Positions 36,387 through 45,290 of a DNA stretch of 64,000 bases are shown here, one piece after another. The notes under the pieces were generated by a model. The model had not been told where the DNA came from. It did no database searches and saw nothing but the letters and a program-made list of their open reading frames with translations. The stretch is from Dyadobacter beijingensis DSM 21582. GTDB lineage: Bacteria > Bacteroidota > Bacteroidia > Cytophagales > Spirosomataceae. The position numbers and the translations under genes are program-made. The stretch is taken from the NCBI RefSeq assembly GCF_000382205.1, contig NZ_KB907788.1, positions 558,001-622,000 of the forward strand. The letters are read 5' to 3'. The first letter of the stretch is position 1; each line of letters opens with the position of its first letter.

Positions 36387-38111
36387 ATGAAAATATTTCA
36401 CAAACTACTTCTGCTCCTGGCGCTGACCGGTATGTATTCATGCAGCGACGACTTCGTCAATGTCGAAAACCCCGGGGCATTGGCGCCGTCGCAGTACCCG
36501 GCTTCAGTGGCCGACCTGGAACAGCTGCTCACAGGCGTATACGCCACGCAGCATGCCAACGGCCTGTACGGGCACACGATGCTCGGCAAAAACCTCTGGC
36601 TCTGGGACCATACCCTCGACCTCAGCTGGCAGGGAACGCCTACCTGGATTCAGATGGGCCAGAACAATTCCCAGCCAAACGACAGCTTCCTGTACGACAC
36701 CTGGCGCGAGCTCTGGCGCGGGGTACAGCGTAGCAACACGCTCCTGACGAGCATTGAAACCTACCGGCAAAAAGCGCCCAATGACGCCGCGGCGATCGAC
36801 CTCATCAAAGGGCAGGCGCTCTTCCTGCGTGCCTGGTACTATTTCCACCTGGTATCGTTCTGGGGCGAGGGCTTCAATGCGGCAACCGACGGCGCCAAAA
36901 TGGGCGTGCCGATCATTACCGGGGTAGCTTCGGGCCTCGACGAAACGCAGGTACCGCGCAAAACGGTAAAGGAAGGCTGGGATTTCATTATTTCCGACCT
37001 GAAAGCGGCAGAAGGTTTGCTCAAAAGCACCAACTGGACGGGCGCTACCGACAAGTACAAAGTGTCGGGCTGGGCGGTAAAAGGGTTTTTGGGTAAAATC
37101 TATGCCTACCAGGCCGATTGGGCCAATGCCAAAACCTACCTCGGCGACGTGGTGAGCAACAGCGGCAAATCCCTCGTGACATTCGATGTGTATAAGGATA
37201 TGTTCAATGGTAAAAATGAGTTTACCAGCGAGTCGCTGTTCGAGCTGAACCTGAATGTGGATATGACCGCCCGCGGTGGCGACGACCAGTCGATGGGATC
37301 GAGCGTAGGGATGGTGATCGCGCCGACGTACGTGAGCGACAATGGCGGACAGGCCGCCTCGGCATGGTCCAACGTGTTCCCGCATTCGAAAAACATCGCG
37401 CGCTTCGGCTTCAATGAGGGGCATTACTTCAAAGCCGGTACCACGAGCGCCAACATTGCCAGCGTGGACCCGGCCTACATTGCCCGCTCGCAGGAAGCCA
37501 AAAAGAAGCAGACCGTGGACCCGCGCCTGTGGGTGGCCTGCTACCAGCCTTACGTGGATTCGATGGTCGTAAATGGCCGCAAGCGCCCCGTTTCGCATTA
37601 TCTCGACATTTCGGAGCTCGACATGGAAGCATGGAGTTTTCGCAAATTCACCAATCCGAACGGTACCGAAGCAGAGATCAACATGGCCAACGGCGCGAAT
37701 TTTCCGTGGCTGCGACTGGCCGACATTTACCTGCTTTATGCCGAAACGCTGTCGCATTCCGGGGATAACGTCAATGCTTTGGAATACATTAACAAAGTCA
37801 AACGACGCGCCTACGGATTGCCGGTGAACGCGCCTTCGGCCATCGACTACAAAAGCCTCACCGACCTCACGAAAGCCAGCGACGCCGTCCTGAAAAACGA
37901 CCCGCTCAAATACGAACGCTGGGCCGAACTCTTCGGTGAAGGACATTGGTGGCTCGACGTCCGCCGCTGGCAGATCGGCGACAAGGAAGCGGCTTATTAC
38001 CAGCGCATTCGAGGCGGAGCCATCCAGTGGGACCCGACCGACTACGCCCAGCCCATCCCGATCAACGAGATCACGGCGAACGTGAACATGCGGCAAAACC
38101 CAGGGTACTAA
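36387..38111 (+). CDS. SusD/RagB family lipoprotein
   Basis: A protein of 574 residues with lipobox MYSC (Cys19) then SDD. SusD pattern: LIKGQALFLRAWYYFHLVSFWGEGF in the TPR region, FPWLRLADIYLLYAETLSHSGD, and KYERWAELFGEGHWWLDVRRW. It is the surface-exposed substrate-binding lid for the STN-containing SusC. A PQQ-dependent dehydrogenase begins 21 nt after it, suggesting that the ligand or a product is oxidised in the periplasm. Confidence 0.93.
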   Translation: MKIFHKLLLLLALTGMYSCSDDFVNVENPGALAPSQYPASVADLEQLLTGVYATQHANGLYGHTMLGKNLWLWDHTLDLSWQGTPTWIQMGQNNSQPNDSFLYDTWRELWRGVQRSNTLLTSIETYRQKAPNDAAAIDLIKGQALFLRAWYYFHLVSFWGEGFNAATDGAKMGVPIITGVASGLDETQVPRKTVKEGWDFIISDLKAAEGLLKSTNWTGATDKYKVSGWAVKGFLGKIYAYQADWANAKTYLGDVVSNSGKSLVTFDVYKDMFNGKNEFTSESLFELNLNVDMTARGGDDQSMGSSVGMVIAPTYVSDNGGQAASAWSNVFPHSKNIARFGFNEGHYFKAGTTSANIASVDPAYIARSQEAKKKQTVDPRLWVACYQPYVDSMVVNGRKRPVSHYLDISELDMEAWSFRKFTNPNGTEAEINMANGANFPWLRLADIYLLYAETLSHSGDNVNALEYINKVKRRAYGLPVNAPSAIDYKSLTDLTKASDAVLKNDPLKYERWAELFGEGHWWLDVRRWQIGDKEAAYYQRIRGGAIQWDPTDYAQPIPINEITANVNMRQNPGY

Positions 38112-38132
38112 ATCAAACCACCGCGCTATTTC

Positions 38133-40373
38133 ATGAATCCGAAACAACGGAAGCATAGCGGCCGGCCCGTGCGATTGTGGCACGTGCTGGCCGCACTGGG
38201 GATGATCGTCCCGGCGGTTGCACTCGTGGCAGTGACCTCGCCGCCCGACGACCGCAATGCCGACTGGGTCGCCTATGGCGGCAACAAGGCCGGTAACCGC
38301 TATTCGCCGCTTAAACAAATCGATGTCGGCAATGTAAGCAGGCTGAAAGTTGCCTGGGAGTACGATGCGACGCGCCTGGCGCCGGGCATTACCGCTCCCC
38401 GGCGGCCGATGGAAATCCAGTGCCAGCCGATTATAGTAAATGGTATCCTGTACGCCACCACGCCGCATTTGAGCCTGTTCGCATTAAAGGCCGATACCGG
38501 CGAGGAGCTGTGGCGCTTCGATCCGTTTGCCGGGGGTACGCCGCGGTTCCATGTGAACCGGGGTGTGATGTTTTGGGAAAACGGGCAGGATAAAAGGGTG
38601 CTCTACACGGCAGGAAACCAGCTTTGGGCCGTGAATGCGGCCGATGGCAAGCCGGTGGACGATTTTGGCGACGGGGGCAAAGTCGATCTCAGCCAGGGGG
38701 TAACCGGCCGTCCGGGACGTGAAAACGACAAGTTATCGGTAGACGCCACCTCGCCTGGTGTGATATACAAGAACCTGCTCGTGATCGGCTCGCGCGTGTC
38801 CGAATACGGTGACGCCGCACCGGGGCACATCCGCGCGTTCGACGTGCGTACGGGAAAGCTCAAATGGACGTTCCATACCGTGCCCGAACCCGGTGAGCCC
38901 GGCCACGACACCTGGCCGAAAGACGCCTGGAAGCGCATCGGCGGGGCCAACAACTGGGCCGGAATGGTGCTCGACGAAAAGCGGGGCGCCGTGTATTTCG
39001 GTACCGGCTCGCCGTCGGTGGATTTTTATGGGGCCGACCGTGAGGGGAAGAATTTGTATGCCAATTGTGTGATTTCGCTGGATGCGGAAACGGGTAAGAT
39101 GAACTGGTATTATCAAACAGTACACCACGACCTGTGGGACCGGGATATTTCCTGCCAGCCCAACCTGCTCACCGTCACGCACAAAGCAGCAAATGGCAAG
39201 TCCCGGAAGATCGACGCCGTAGCCCAGGCGACCAAAGACGGCCTGCTGTTCCTGCTCGACCGGGATACGGGCAAGCCGCTGTTCGCCGTCGAAGAGCGGC
39301 CGTCGCTGGCGGATTTCCATTTGCCCGGCGAACATCCGTGGCCCACCCAGCCATTCCCGACCAAACCGGCGCCATTTGCCCGCCAGCATTTCACCGAACA
39401 GGACATTACAGACCGCACGCCGGAAGCGAATGCATTTGTCAAAGCCAAATTTGCCCAAACACGCTCCGGGAACAAGTATATGCCGCCCAGCCAGGAGGGC
39501 AGTTTGTACCTCGGCATAGGCGGAGGGGCCGAGTGGGGCGGTAATGCGGCCGATCCGGAAGGTATTTTGTACCAAAATTCCAATGAAATGGTATGGGACC
39601 TGAAAATGATGGATTACCGGGGCCGGCCGGCAGGCGGCGCGAACCAGGCCTCGCCAGGCCAACTCGTGTACATGCGCAACTGCGCCGCGTGCCACCGCGC
39701 CGACAGGCAGGGGAGCGGGCAGGAGTACCCGAGCCTGGCACAAATAGGTAACAGGATGTCGAAAGAGGAAATTTCGAACATGGTCAAAACCGGCCGCGGC
39801 CGGATGCCGGCTTTCCAGCATATCAGCGACAAGGAGCGCGACGAGCTCGTGGCATTCCTTGTCAATGCGGAACCCAAAGCACCGGCAACTGATAATCACA
39901 GCGCCGGCGAAGCACCGGCGGAAGCGAAATCGGCATTTCCGTACATTCCGCCTTACATTAACAACGGCTGGACGCGCTTCTTCGACCCGGATGGTTACCC
40001 GGCCATCAAGCCACCCTGGGGCACGCTCAATGCCATTGACCTCAATACCGGCGAATACCTCTGGCGCGTACCGCTCGGCGAATTCCCTGAACTTACCAAA
40101 AAGGGCGTCCCTATTACCGGTACCGAGAATTACGGCGGCCCGATCGTCACGGCGGGCGGGTTAGTGTTCATAGCCGGTACCAAGGACGAAAAGATCCGTG
40201 CATTCGACCGCAAAACGGGTAAAACCGTTTGGGAATACCAACTACCCGCAGGCGGTTTCGCTACACCGGCCACTTATATGGTCAATGGGAAGCAGTATGT
40301 GGTCATCGCAGCGGGAGGGGCCAAGAACGGCCATAAGCCGGGCGGGAAATATATTGCGTTTGCACTGCCATGA
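38133..40373 (+). CDS. PQQ-dependent dehydrogenase with embedded c-type heme domain
   Basis: A protein of 746 residues with an N-terminal membrane anchor (WHVLAALGMIVPAVALVAVTS). The eight-bladed PQQ propeller starts DWVAYGGNKAGNRYSPLKQI, as in glucose/alcohol quinoproteins. A cytochrome c domain is inserted at about residues 505-590 (CAACH near 516, Met-containing KTGRGRMPAF). The propeller then resumes (INNGWTRFFDPDGYPAIKPPWGTLNAIDLNTGEYLW). It oxidises a sugar or alcohol in the periplasm and passes electrons to heme. A heptamer repeat array begins 7 nt after its stop. Confidence 0.92.
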   Translation: MNPKQRKHSGRPVRLWHVLAALGMIVPAVALVAVTSPPDDRNADWVAYGGNKAGNRYSPLKQIDVGNVSRLKVAWEYDATRLAPGITAPRRPMEIQCQPIIVNGILYATTPHLSLFALKADTGEELWRFDPFAGGTPRFHVNRGVMFWENGQDKRVLYTAGNQLWAVNAADGKPVDDFGDGGKVDLSQGVTGRPGRENDKLSVDATSPGVIYKNLLVIGSRVSEYGDAAPGHIRAFDVRTGKLKWTFHTVPEPGEPGHDTWPKDAWKRIGGANNWAGMVLDEKRGAVYFGTGSPSVDFYGADREGKNLYANCVISLDAETGKMNWYYQTVHHDLWDRDISCQPNLLTVTHKAANGKSRKIDAVAQATKDGLLFLLDRDTGKPLFAVEERPSLADFHLPGEHPWPTQPFPTKPAPFARQHFTEQDITDRTPEANAFVKAKFAQTRSGNKYMPPSQEGSLYLGIGGGAEWGGNAADPEGILYQNSNEMVWDLKMMDYRGRPAGGANQASPGQLVYMRNCAACHRADRQGSGQEYPSLAQIGNRMSKEEISNMVKTGRGRMPAFQHISDKERDELVAFLVNAEPKAPATDNHSAGEAPAEAKSAFPYIPPYINNGWTRFFDPDGYPAIKPPWGTLNAIDLNTGEYLWRVPLGEFPELTKKGVPITGTENYGGPIVTAGGLVFIAGTKDEKIRAFDRKTGKTVWEYQLPAGGFATPATYMVNGKQYVVIAAGGAKNGHKPGGKYIAFALP

Positions 40374-40380
40374 GGTGTTT

Positions 40381-40506
40381 TGACCGCCGACGACCGACCG
40401 CCGACGGCCGACGACCGACCGCTGACCGCCGATCGCTGACCGCTGATCGCTGACTGCTGACCGCCGACTGCTGACTGCCGATCGCTGACCGCTGACCGCT
40501 GACCGC
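40381..40506 (+). repeat. Heptamer tandem repeat, 18 units of YGACCGC
   Basis: Eighteen consecutive 7-nt units fit the consensus YGAYYGC, most often TGACCGC or CGACCGC, with units such as CGACGAC and TGATCGC. The array begins 7 nt after the PQQ dehydrogenase stop and reads in that gene's sense. Three related shorter arrays occur at 50131, 54577 and (inverted) 54651. It is not a CRISPR array because there are no spacers. Confidence 0.85.
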
Positions 40507-40510
40507 TGAT

Positions 40511-40650
40511 CCTGACCACACCTGACCACACCTGACTATTCCTGACAACAAATGACTATTCCTGACCACACTTGACTATCCCTGACCACACCTGACTATT
40601 CCTGACCAAACCTAACACTCCCTGACTACATCTGACCATTCCTAACCCAA
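40511..40650 (+). repeat. Decamer tandem repeat, 14 units of CCTGACYAYW
   Basis: Fourteen 10-nt units follow the heptamer array after a 4-nt joint. They alternate mainly between CCTGACCACA and CCTGACTATT, with decayed units such as CCTAACACTC toward the end. Both repeat types share a TGACC core, so one may have grown out of the other. The array ends 36 nt before the start of the enolase-family gene. Confidence 0.85.
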
Positions 40651-40686
40651 GAATTAAATCAATCATTCCTAATCCAAAAAACACTG

Positions 40687-42069
40687 ATGAAGAATAATAC
40701 CTCTGAGCCTGCGCAAAATCGTCGTGATGCGTTAAAAATGTTGGGAGCCGGATCCGCGGCGGGTTTGCTGGGCGTACTGGGCGCGTCCGGCCGTACCAAC
40801 GCTGCCGGTACCGATCCGCGCGAGCATTATGTGCAGCCCGCGTATGCGAAAGGCCTGGCGCCGGTGAAAATCAAAAGCGTGAAGGCCATTGCTACGGCCC
40901 CGCAGGGCTCGAACCTCATTGTAGTGAAAGTCGAAACGACGGAGCCGGGCTTGTACGGGCTGGGCTGCGCCACATTTACGCAGCGTGCGGTGGCGGTGGT
41001 GACGGCCATTGATACTTATCTCAATGAGTTCTGCGTCGGCAAGGACGTCGATAACATTGAAGATATGTGGCATTCGACGTATGTGAGCTCGTACTGGCGC
41101 AACGGCCCGGTACTGAACAATGCGTTGAGCGGCCTGGACGAGGCCTTGTGGGACATTAAAGGCAAGCGCGCCGGTATGCCGGTGTACCAGTTACTCGGCG
41201 GCAAGGCGCGTTTCGCGATACCATGTTATACCCATGCGAACGGCAACACGCCCGAAGCCGTCGCCGACGATGTGCAGCGTATTATGGACCGCGGCTTCAA
41301 ATACATCCGCATTCAGCAGGGCGGCTATGGCGCGGTAGGGGCTACGGAGCAGAAGCCGGATTTCAAGGCGGCCGGTTTCGGCGGCGCTACGGATAACTAT
41401 ATGAACGAGCGCGCCTACCTGAAATCGGTACCCAAGCTTTTCGACGCCGTGCGGAAGCGCTGCGGGGAGGATATCGAGCTCCTGCACGACATCCACGAGC
41501 GCGTGCAGCCGATGGACGCCATTAACATGATCAAAGCGTTGGAACAATACCGGCCATTCTTCATCGAAGACCCGTTCTCGCCCGAAAACATGGGCTGGTT
41601 CAAACAGCTACGCCAAAGTACGACCGTACCCATTGCCATGGGTGAGCTGTTCAATAACGTGAACGAGTTCCGCGACCCGATGGCCAACCAATGGTTCGAC
41701 TACATTCGCTGCCACGTGTCGCAGATCGGCGGCATTACCCCGGCCATGAAAGTGGCGCGGCTGGGGGAGTGGTTCAATATCAAAACGGCATGGCACGGTC
41801 CCGGCGACGTTTCGCCCGTCGGTCATGCGGCGCACGCGCACGTCGATTTGGCGGTTTGGAACTTCGGTATCCAGGAAGCGGTGAGTTTCAACGACAAAAC
41901 GCAGGCCATATTCAAAGGCTGCCCGACGATGAAGGACGGGTACATGTCGGTGAACGAAGTGCCGGGCCTTGGCGTGGATATCGACGAAAAAGAAGCCGCG
42001 AAATACCCGATTACGACAAAATCCAACTGGCAGGTTCGTAAATTTGATGGTACGAGCATCCGGCCGTAA
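40687..42069 (+). CDS. Enolase-superfamily sugar acid dehydratase (RspA/mannonate dehydratase-like), exported
   Basis: A protein of 460 residues with a Tat-like start (NRRDALKMLGAGSAAGLLGVLGASG). The N-terminal capping domain includes GLYGLGCATFTQRAVAVV. Barrel motifs: DIHERVQP near residue 267 (first metal ligand), EDPFSPENM near 293, GELFNNVNEF near 318, and WHGPGDVSPVGHAAHAH near 368 with the catalytic His. These are the marks of the mannonate/gluconate dehydratase (RspA) group, which remove water from sugar acids. It follows the PQQ dehydrogenase, which could supply such acids. The exact substrate is not known. Confidence 0.88.
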   Translation: MKNNTSEPAQNRRDALKMLGAGSAAGLLGVLGASGRTNAAGTDPREHYVQPAYAKGLAPVKIKSVKAIATAPQGSNLIVVKVETTEPGLYGLGCATFTQRAVAVVTAIDTYLNEFCVGKDVDNIEDMWHSTYVSSYWRNGPVLNNALSGLDEALWDIKGKRAGMPVYQLLGGKARFAIPCYTHANGNTPEAVADDVQRIMDRGFKYIRIQQGGYGAVGATEQKPDFKAAGFGGATDNYMNERAYLKSVPKLFDAVRKRCGEDIELLHDIHERVQPMDAINMIKALEQYRPFFIEDPFSPENMGWFKQLRQSTTVPIAMGELFNNVNEFRDPMANQWFDYIRCHVSQIGGITPAMKVARLGEWFNIKTAWHGPGDVSPVGHAAHAHVDLAVWNFGIQEAVSFNDKTQAIFKGCPTMKDGYMSVNEVPGLGVDIDEKEAAKYPITTKSNWQVRKFDGTSIRP

Positions 42070-42093
42070 AATGCCGCAGGGAGATCATAACGA

Positions 42094-43830
42094 ATGAAAC
42101 GAAAGTCGATTTTTAAATTTATTGCCGTATTAATGCCTTTTCTGGTACTGCTGGTACCGGAAGGGGCATTGCGGTTGGTGGGTTACGGGCACGATCTGCG
42201 TGTTTTTAGCGAAGATCCGGCGCGGAAAGGCTACATGGTACTGAACCCGCATGCGTCTAAGCGCTATTTTGCCAACCAAAAAAATGCTACTTACGGCAAT
42301 GCAGAGCCGTTTCTAGCAAAAAAAGCACCCGGCACGACCCGCATTTTCGTGCTCGGCGAATCGACGACGATCGGTTACCCGTACATGCACAACGGCTCGT
42401 TCCACCGCTGGCTGCAATACCGGCTGATGCATACGTACCCCGACCGCGATTTTGAGGTTATCAACCTTTCGCTCACAGCCGTGAACTCTTACACGGTGCT
42501 GGATTTCGGCAAGGCAGTGCTCGACTATGAGCCGGATGCCGTGCTGGTTTACACGGGGCACAACGAATATTACGGTGCTATGGGCGTCGCGGCTACGAAA
42601 GGTATCGGTCACAGCCGGGCGCTCGGACGCTTGCTGATGAACCTGCGCAGCTGGCGGCTCACGCAGCTGATCGCCTCATTGACAGACCAAATCGGCGAAG
42701 CGCTATCAGGCCGGAAGACCGACCTGCGCGAAAACCTCATGAAACGGATGGCTGAAAACGAGCAGATTCTTTTCGGTTCGGAAGAATATGAGGCGGGCCT
42801 GACGCAGTTCAGGAAAAATATGGATGAGCTGGCCAATGCATTCGGCATAAAAGGCGTACCGTTGCTGATCAGCAACCTGGTAAGCAACGAGAAGGACCTG
42901 AAACCGTTTATCAGCATTAAAGACAGCGAAGGCCGCTCGGCGGATATGCATTACCGGGCCGGTATTGACTTTTACAAAAAGGGGGATTGGAATCTCGCCA
43001 AAAACGAGCTGGTGCAGGCGAAGGAGCTCGATGCATTGCGTTTCCGTGCACCGGAGCGGTTCAACCGCATTATCCGTGACATCGCAGGCGCACACCGGCG
43101 CGTGACGCTCGTGGATACGCGCGCGTTGTTCGAAGCGCATTCTGCGGGTGGCATTTTAGGCAGTGAAACGCTGCTGGAACATGTACACCCCAATTTGCAG
43201 GGTTATGCATTGCTGTCAGAGGCATTTTATCAATCCCTGAAAAAGACGGGAGTTTTGCCGGCGCCTGCCACGGAAATGCCGTTTGAAATACTACAAAAAC
43301 AAATGCCCGTCACACGCGTCGATTCGTTGAAGGGCGAATATGAAATGATGATTTTGAAAGAAGGCTGGCCGTTCAACATCCCGATGCCTGCCGAGGAAAA
43401 GCGGGCGAAAACCGAGGAAGAAACCCTCGCCGGCGCACTGGTAGTGAAGCAGATCTCCTGGCGCGACGCGATGGGGCGTCTGCAAACGCATTACGCGGCC
43501 GGTCGCGATACGGCGGGGATGCTGCGGGTAGCCGAGGCGTTGGCGCTGGATGATCCGTTGAACGCCGTGTATTTCGACAATGCCGGCAAGCTGAGTATCG
43601 CGCGGGGCCTGGACCGGCAAGCCGTCCACTACCTCTCCAAAGCATTCCGTCTAGAAAACAGCTTCGAGCGAGCCCGGATGCTTTTTGTGATACTACTCAA
43701 AATGGGCGAGCCGGAAGAGGCTCTGCCCTATGTGCGTTACGCGGCTGCTAACAATACTTCCCGGTTTAATATCAATGAATTGTATGCGTTGGTGAAGAAG
43801 CAGGTAGAAGCCCGAAAGATAAGACAATGA
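42094..43830 (+). CDS. SGNH-hydrolase-like protein with C-terminal TPR-like repeats
   Basis: A protein of 578 residues. One N-terminal membrane segment (FKFIAVLMPFLVLLVPEGALRLVG). An SGNH-type domain follows: FVLGESTTIGYPY (Gly-Glu-Ser instead of Gly-Asp-Ser), INLSLTAVNSYTVLD, VYTGHNEYYG, and EHVHPNLQGYALLSEAF holding the late His. The C-terminal ~130 residues form TPR-like helices (YFDNAGKLSIARGLDRQAVHYLSKAFRLENSFERAR). It is probably a periplasmic acyl- or acetyl-esterase acting on glycans. It lies 24 nt after the dehydratase gene. Confidence 0.82.
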   Translation: MKRKSIFKFIAVLMPFLVLLVPEGALRLVGYGHDLRVFSEDPARKGYMVLNPHASKRYFANQKNATYGNAEPFLAKKAPGTTRIFVLGESTTIGYPYMHNGSFHRWLQYRLMHTYPDRDFEVINLSLTAVNSYTVLDFGKAVLDYEPDAVLVYTGHNEYYGAMGVAATKGIGHSRALGRLLMNLRSWRLTQLIASLTDQIGEALSGRKTDLRENLMKRMAENEQILFGSEEYEAGLTQFRKNMDELANAFGIKGVPLLISNLVSNEKDLKPFISIKDSEGRSADMHYRAGIDFYKKGDWNLAKNELVQAKELDALRFRAPERFNRIIRDIAGAHRRVTLVDTRALFEAHSAGGILGSETLLEHVHPNLQGYALLSEAFYQSLKKTGVLPAPATEMPFEILQKQMPVTRVDSLKGEYEMMILKEGWPFNIPMPAEEKRAKTEEETLAGALVVKQISWRDAMGRLQTHYAAGRDTAGMLRVAEALALDDPLNAVYFDNAGKLSIARGLDRQAVHYLSKAFRLENSFERARMLFVILLKMGEPEEALPYVRYAAANNTSRFNINELYALVKKQVEARKIRQ

Positions 43831-43860
43831 GGCGCGGGGCCGTTGCCTCGCGCCATCATT
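43826..43860. terminator. Bidirectional terminator hairpin
   Basis: AATGAGGCGCGGGGC (including the TGA stop of the SGNH gene) pairs with GCCTCGCGCCATCATT around a CGTT loop, with one bulge and one wobble. It separates two convergent genes, ending two bases before the stop of the minus-strand gene at 43862. Confidence 0.7.
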
Positions 43861-43861
43861 A

Positions 43862-44398
43862 TCATTTGCGGAGAGTGCTGAAAAATGATACCTGTCCATC
43901 GGCTTTGACCATCAGTACATCGGCCTCTTTGCCTTTGGAAACAGTGACGAAATAGTGGTCGGCGTCTTCGAACTGGGTGCCGTAAAGCAGCATGTTGGTG
44001 TCGTTGTTTTCATTGTCTTTGTATTCCAGCACACCGCCGATGGCGTAACCTTTGAAGTGTTTTTCAATGTCCTGCTGCGCTTTGGCAGGAATGTCGGCGA
44101 ATTTTTTGTCGGCAGTAGTACCTACGAGCATGAAGTGGCCGTCGTAGAATGCGGTCAGTTTCTGACCGTCTTTGGTGAATGTCACTTCGTCGAATTGCGG
44201 GCCTCTGGACCAGACGGCGTCGTTAACCTGTCCGAAATCGGCGTAGAAGCTGTCTTTGGAGCGTGAGCTTACGTCGTTGCGGGCTTCGGCATGTTTTTCG
44301 GCTTTGTTTTCTTTGCGGATTTCTTTGGCGAGGGTTTGGGCTTGTGCTCCGGTGATGGCCAATGCGGCGATAATAGCGGATGTGATGAAAGTTTTCAT
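43862..44398 (-). CDS. Hypothetical exported PepSY-like protein
   Basis: About 178 residues. The frame is open to 44542 but ATG 44398 starts a clean signal peptide (FITSAIIAALAITGAQAQ) and is chosen. The mature part (DFGQVNDAVWSRGPQFDEVTFTKDGQKLTAFYDGHFMLVGTT, FADIPAKAQQDIEKHFKGYAI, DHYFVTVSKGKEADVLMVKADGQVSFF) has the helix-plus-strand pattern of PepSY-like periplasmic proteins. It lies divergent from the LytTR response regulator at 44580, which may control it. The function is unknown. Confidence 0.82.
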   Translation of the reverse strand: MKTFITSAIIAALAITGAQAQTLAKEIRKENKAEKHAEARNDVSSRSKDSFYADFGQVNDAVWSRGPQFDEVTFTKDGQKLTAFYDGHFMLVGTTADKKFADIPAKAQQDIEKHFKGYAIGGVLEYKDNENNDTNMLLYGTQFEDADHYFVTVSKGKEADVLMVKADGQVSFFSTLRK

Positions 44399-44579
44399 TG
44401 TGATGCTATGTTTAAATGGTGATTGATCGTGTTTGAATGATCCAAAACTAGCGGGTACCGCCCACGTGGGAAACAGGAAATAGGCAGAAGGGCAGAAGGT
44501 GTCGGTGAAACGGGCGAAAGTGTCTTTCTGATTTCTTTTCATTACATTGGTTTCCGCAACGTAACCCGATCGTCAGAAT

Positions 44580-45275
44580 ATGAATTGCCTGGTCATCGAC
44601 GACAATATCATCGCCCGCACCACCTTGAAACAGCTTGTGAAGCAGGATAAGGAACTCGTGCTGGCAGGCGAATGCGACAACGCGATGGACGCCTACCGCA
44701 GGATCATCGACGAACCGGTGGATTTGCTCCTGCTCGACATTGAAATGGAAGGTATGACGGGCATCGAGCTCGTGAGGAGCCTCGGCACCCGCCACCCGGT
44801 CATCATTTTTACCACATCCAAAAAAGAATACGCCGCCGAGGCATTCGAGCTGAATGTAGCCGATTACATTACCAAACCGGTCACGCCCGCCCGTTTTTTA
44901 CAGGCGATCGAAAAGGCCAAGGAGATTTTCAGGAGTAAAAAACAGGAGGTAAAGGCCGAGGACGATAGCTTTCTCTTTATCCGCGATTCCAATATTGTGC
45001 GCCGTTTAAAAATCGAAGACATATTATATGCCGAAGCAATGGGCGATTATGTCAAACTCTACACGGCCGACAAATTCTTTTCCGTACATTCCTCGCTGAA
45101 AGAAGTGGAGTCGAAACTGCCCGAATCCCGGTTTCTGCGCGTGCACCGGTCGTTCATTATCCAGGTGGGAAAAATCGATACGATCGAAGGTGGCACGCTT
45201 ATTATCAACCGGAAAATGGTGCCCGTCGCCGACACCTACCGGGCCGCGCTGAACCGGCGGCTGAATGTATTATGA
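44580..45275 (+). CDS. LytTR-family response regulator
   Basis: A protein of 231 residues. The receiver domain (1-120) has acidic residues DD at 7-8, the phospho-acceptor Asp53 in LLLLDIEMEGMTG, and Lys in ADYITKPVTP. The LytTR domain (~125-231) has FLFIRDSNIVRRLKIEDILYAEAMGDYVKLYT and FLRVHRSFIIQVGKID. It regulates transcription on phosphorylation. It lies 15 nt upstream of a hybrid histidine kinase gene and probably shares its transcript, making the kinase its likely partner. Confidence 0.93.
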   Translation: MNCLVIDDNIIARTTLKQLVKQDKELVLAGECDNAMDAYRRIIDEPVDLLLLDIEMEGMTGIELVRSLGTRHPVIIFTTSKKEYAAEAFELNVADYITKPVTPARFLQAIEKAKEIFRSKKQEVKAEDDSFLFIRDSNIVRRLKIEDILYAEAMGDYVKLYTADKFFSVHSSLKEVESKLPESRFLRVHRSFIIQVGKIDTIEGGTLIINRKMVPVADTYRAALNRRLNVL

Positions 45276-45290
45276 CCTTGAAACCCGGCT

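Noticed and set aside
36504..38468. Minus-strand open frame of 654 codons
   Set aside because: It is antisense to SusD and the start of the PQQ dehydrogenase, both clear. No domain pattern was seen.
40242..40569. Low-complexity minus-strand frames rich in Ser-Ala-Val-Gly-Gln-Arg
   Set aside because: They are translations of the heptamer repeat array; a repeat not divisible by 3 stays open in several frames at once, so this is not evidence of coding.
40381..40650. CRISPR array
   Set aside because: The repeats are 7 and 10 nt with no spacers, and no cas genes are present in the window.
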